From CAKZRD01 sp964549155 (GTDB lineage: Archaea; Nanobdellota; Nanobdellia; Pacearchaeales; GW2011-AR1), in the NCBI GenBank assembly GCA_964549155.1, contig CAZJUG010000015.1:1-20798 (forward strand): a DNA stretch of 20,798 nucleotides, given 5' to 3'. A program made the position numbers and the translations under genes. Shown one piece after another: positions 19,522-20,798 of the stretch (position 1 is the first letter of the stretch; each line of letters starts with the position of its first letter). The notes beneath the pieces were generated by a model. That model saw only the letters and a list, made by a program, of their open reading frames with translations. It was not told where the DNA came from and did no database searches.

Positions 19522-20680
19522 TTCGACCTCCCTGATTTAGTTGAGTTTTGAATTTGAATGGACTGATATCTTGTAATTTTTTAACAGAAGATTTTATAGA
19601 TTCAATTATATATATTGTCTCTTCTTCTGTCAATTCACCAAGAGTCATCCTTATACTTCCATTTATATACATTGGCTCTACCCCAATCGCTTTTAACACA
19701 TGGCTTTCTGCAAGTTTATTCGAGTTACATGCCGAGCCTGTAGAAACACAAATTCCTTTTTCAGATAAAAGCATCATCAAACTTTCCCCTTCAATTCCAT
19801 AAAAAGAGATATTAAGATTATTATATATTCTTTTCCCTTTTGAACCATTTAGATTAGTTCCAGGAATTTTCAATATTTCATCCAAGATAAAATCCCTATT
19901 TTTTCTTATTTTTTCTTTATTTCTTTTTAACTCTAATGCGACGGGCAAGGAAATAATTCCCAAAAAGTTTTCTGTTCCGCTCCTCTTTCCAGACTCCTGA
20001 TCCCCCCCATGCAATAAAGGTTCAATCTGAACACCTTTTTTTATATAAACAAATCCGATTCCCTTCGGAGCATTAATTTTATGTCCAGAAAATGATGCAA
20101 AATCCAAACCGATTTCCTTCAAATTTATATCGATTTTTCCTAAAGATTGAACCATATCCGAATGGAAGTAAACCTTTTTCCCCTTGCAAATTTTAGAAAT
20201 TTCTTCTATTGGCTGAATTGTTCCAATCTCATTGTTCACATGCATTACGGAAACTAAAAGAGTGTCTTTTCGTATTTTACCTTTCAATTCATCTATTTTG
20301 ATTATTCCTTCCTTATCAACAGAAATTTTATCTATAGAATATCCTTTCTTAGCTAAATATTCGCAAGTTTCATTTATAGAAGCATGTTCAATTGATGAAA
20401 CGATTATATGCTTCTTTTCTGGGAACTTCTCAGCTATTCCCTTCAAAACCATATTATTAGACTCAGTTCCGCCAGATGTAAAAAATAATTCTTCGGAATT
20501 GCAACCAATTTTTTTAGCAATTTTTTTTCTTGCTTCTTCTATCTTTTGTTTTACTTCTTCACCTAAAAAATGTTTTGAAGAAGGATTTGCATAATATTCT
20601 GAATTTTTTAATATTTCTTCCATTACTTTTTTATCTATCGGTGTTGTTGCAGCATTATCTAGATAAATTTGTCTTTTCAT
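19508..20680 (-). CDS. iscS: Cysteine desulfurase IscS
   Basis: A 390-aa PLP enzyme that takes sulfur from cysteine for Fe-S clusters and tRNA thiolation. It starts MKRQIYLDNAATTPID. H99 (IEHAS) stacks on the cofactor, D175 and Q178 (HSDMVQ) bind it, and K201 in SGHK carries it. The catalytic cysteine is C318 in STGSACNS, on the longer class I-type loop. The ATG at 20680 is chosen because the conserved N-terminus begins there and the previous gene stops 1 bp earlier. An in-frame start at 20743 would add 21 residues overlapping that gene. It is the second visible gene of the operon leading to iscU. Confidence 0.96.
   Translation of the reverse strand: MKRQIYLDNAATTPIDKKVMEEILKNSEYYANPSSKHFLGEEVKQKIEEARKKIAKKIGCNSEELFFTSGGTESNNMVLKGIAEKFPEKKHIIVSSIEHASINETCEYLAKKGYSIDKISVDKEGIIKIDELKGKIRKDTLLVSVMHVNNEIGTIQPIEEISKICKGKKVYFHSDMVQSLGKIDINLKEIGLDFASFSGHKINAPKGIGFVYIKKGVQIEPLLHGGDQESGKRSGTENFLGIISLPVALELKRNKEKIRKNRDFILDEILKIPGTNLNGSKGKRIYNNLNISFYGIEGESLMMLLSEKGICVSTGSACNSNKLAESHVLKAIGVEPMYINGSIRMTLGELTEEETIYIIESIKSSVKKLQDISPFKFKTQLNQGGRNEGL
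19527..19533 (-). promoter_or_regulatory. Strong Shine-Dalgarno of the 45-aa gene
   Basis: Minus-strand GGGAGGT ends 5 bp before the ATG at 19521, inside the last codons of iscS. It is the main evidence that the short acidic frame is translated. Confidence 0.6.
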
Positions 20681-20681
20681 T

Positions 20682-20798
20682 TTAGTAATAAGGATTGCAA
20701 TTGCAATAACCCAAAACCTCCTTATTAAATTCCTTACAAACATTGCAAGAACACTTAGTCTCTTTCATTTTTTTAAGAAGAAGTTGAATTTCAGATAG
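20682..20798 (-). CDS. 3' end of a Cys-rich gene, FTR catalytic-subunit-like
   Basis: Partial: an open frame runs from the window edge to TAA one base before the iscS ATG, giving 38 residues that include KETKCSCNVCKEFNKEVLGY and end in CNCNPYY. The pattern CxC, about 13 residues, then G-x-CxC near the C-terminus resembles the end of the ferredoxin-thioredoxin reductase catalytic subunit (CPC..GxCxC). That fold binds a 4Fe-4S cluster beside a redox disulfide. The first CPC motif and the N-terminus would lie outside the window, so the assignment is tentative. The 1-bp gap implies co-transcription with iscS. Confidence 0.5.
   Translation of the reverse strand, partial: LSEIQLLLKKMKETKCSCNVCKEFNKEVLGYCNCNPYY

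Noticed and set aside
20681..20743. Upstream start giving a 411-aa IscS
   Set aside because: The extra 21 residues overlap a Cys-rich frame that reads convincingly as coding, and IscS proteins begin near the motif YLDNAATT.

Overview
The window reads as AT-rich archaeal DNA, most likely from a DPANN lineage (Pacearchaeota/Woesearchaeota-like; the lineage is inferred). Clearly archaeal genes are a homomeric-type NAC, Sec61-beta, NreA, TFE, RNase P p30 (Rnp3) and ABCE1. Bacterial-type gyrase and an IscS/IscU operon sit beside them. Many neighbours are short charged or coiled-coil proteins of a type common in DPANN genomes. Nearly every first gene of a transcription unit has a TATA box about 24-28 bp before its start codon, so most mRNAs look leaderless. 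Shine-Dalgarno motifs are clear only at a few genes, mostly inside operons.

Left edge (1-225, minus strand): two tandem tRNA-Glu-like elements, each with the same promoter at the same spacing. The one at the edge is a tRNA-Glu(CTC) 5' half whose 3' part is outside the window. The other carries a 59-nt hairpin-rich insert and has lost the anticodon and the T arm. Then come secG (Sec61-beta) and nac (minus), and divergently nreA with a C-terminal PCNA-binding motif.

1954-4569 (minus): an unknown 180-aa protein and a tightly packed tfe-rhomboid-SpoIIM unit. 4671-5852 (plus): three small unknown, partly coiled-coil proteins. 5829-7633 (minus): a coiled-coil protein followed by an MFS transporter. 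7674-9440 (minus): a large Cys-rich, sequon-rich surface protein with a signal peptide, duplicated repeats, a TSP1-like module and one C-terminal membrane anchor.

9638-14947 (plus): a gyrase operon, gyrB - DUF1653 protein - double zinc-ribbon protein - gyrA, with 1-2 bp gaps or a 4 bp overlap, then a small PLDc_N-like membrane protein. 14949-17109 (minus): a 44-aa Lys/Glu-rich small protein, ABCE1 (ribosome recycling) and a zinc-ribbon protein. 17211-18813 (plus): two overlapping small membrane proteins, rnp3 and a DPANN-type unknown.

18799-20798 (minus): an Fe-S cluster operon. Reading 5' to 3' it holds the end of a Cys-rich gene resembling the C-terminus of ferredoxin-thioredoxin reductase, iscS, a 45-aa acidic ORF hidden in another frame, a DUF1858 redox-disulfide protein and iscU.

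No CRISPR array, insertion sequence or prophage was seen. The most interesting items are the tRNA-Glu-like tandem elements, the two genes lodged inside the gyrase operon, and the small genes in the Isc operon. No stretch longer than 300 bases lacks a gene or RNA element.
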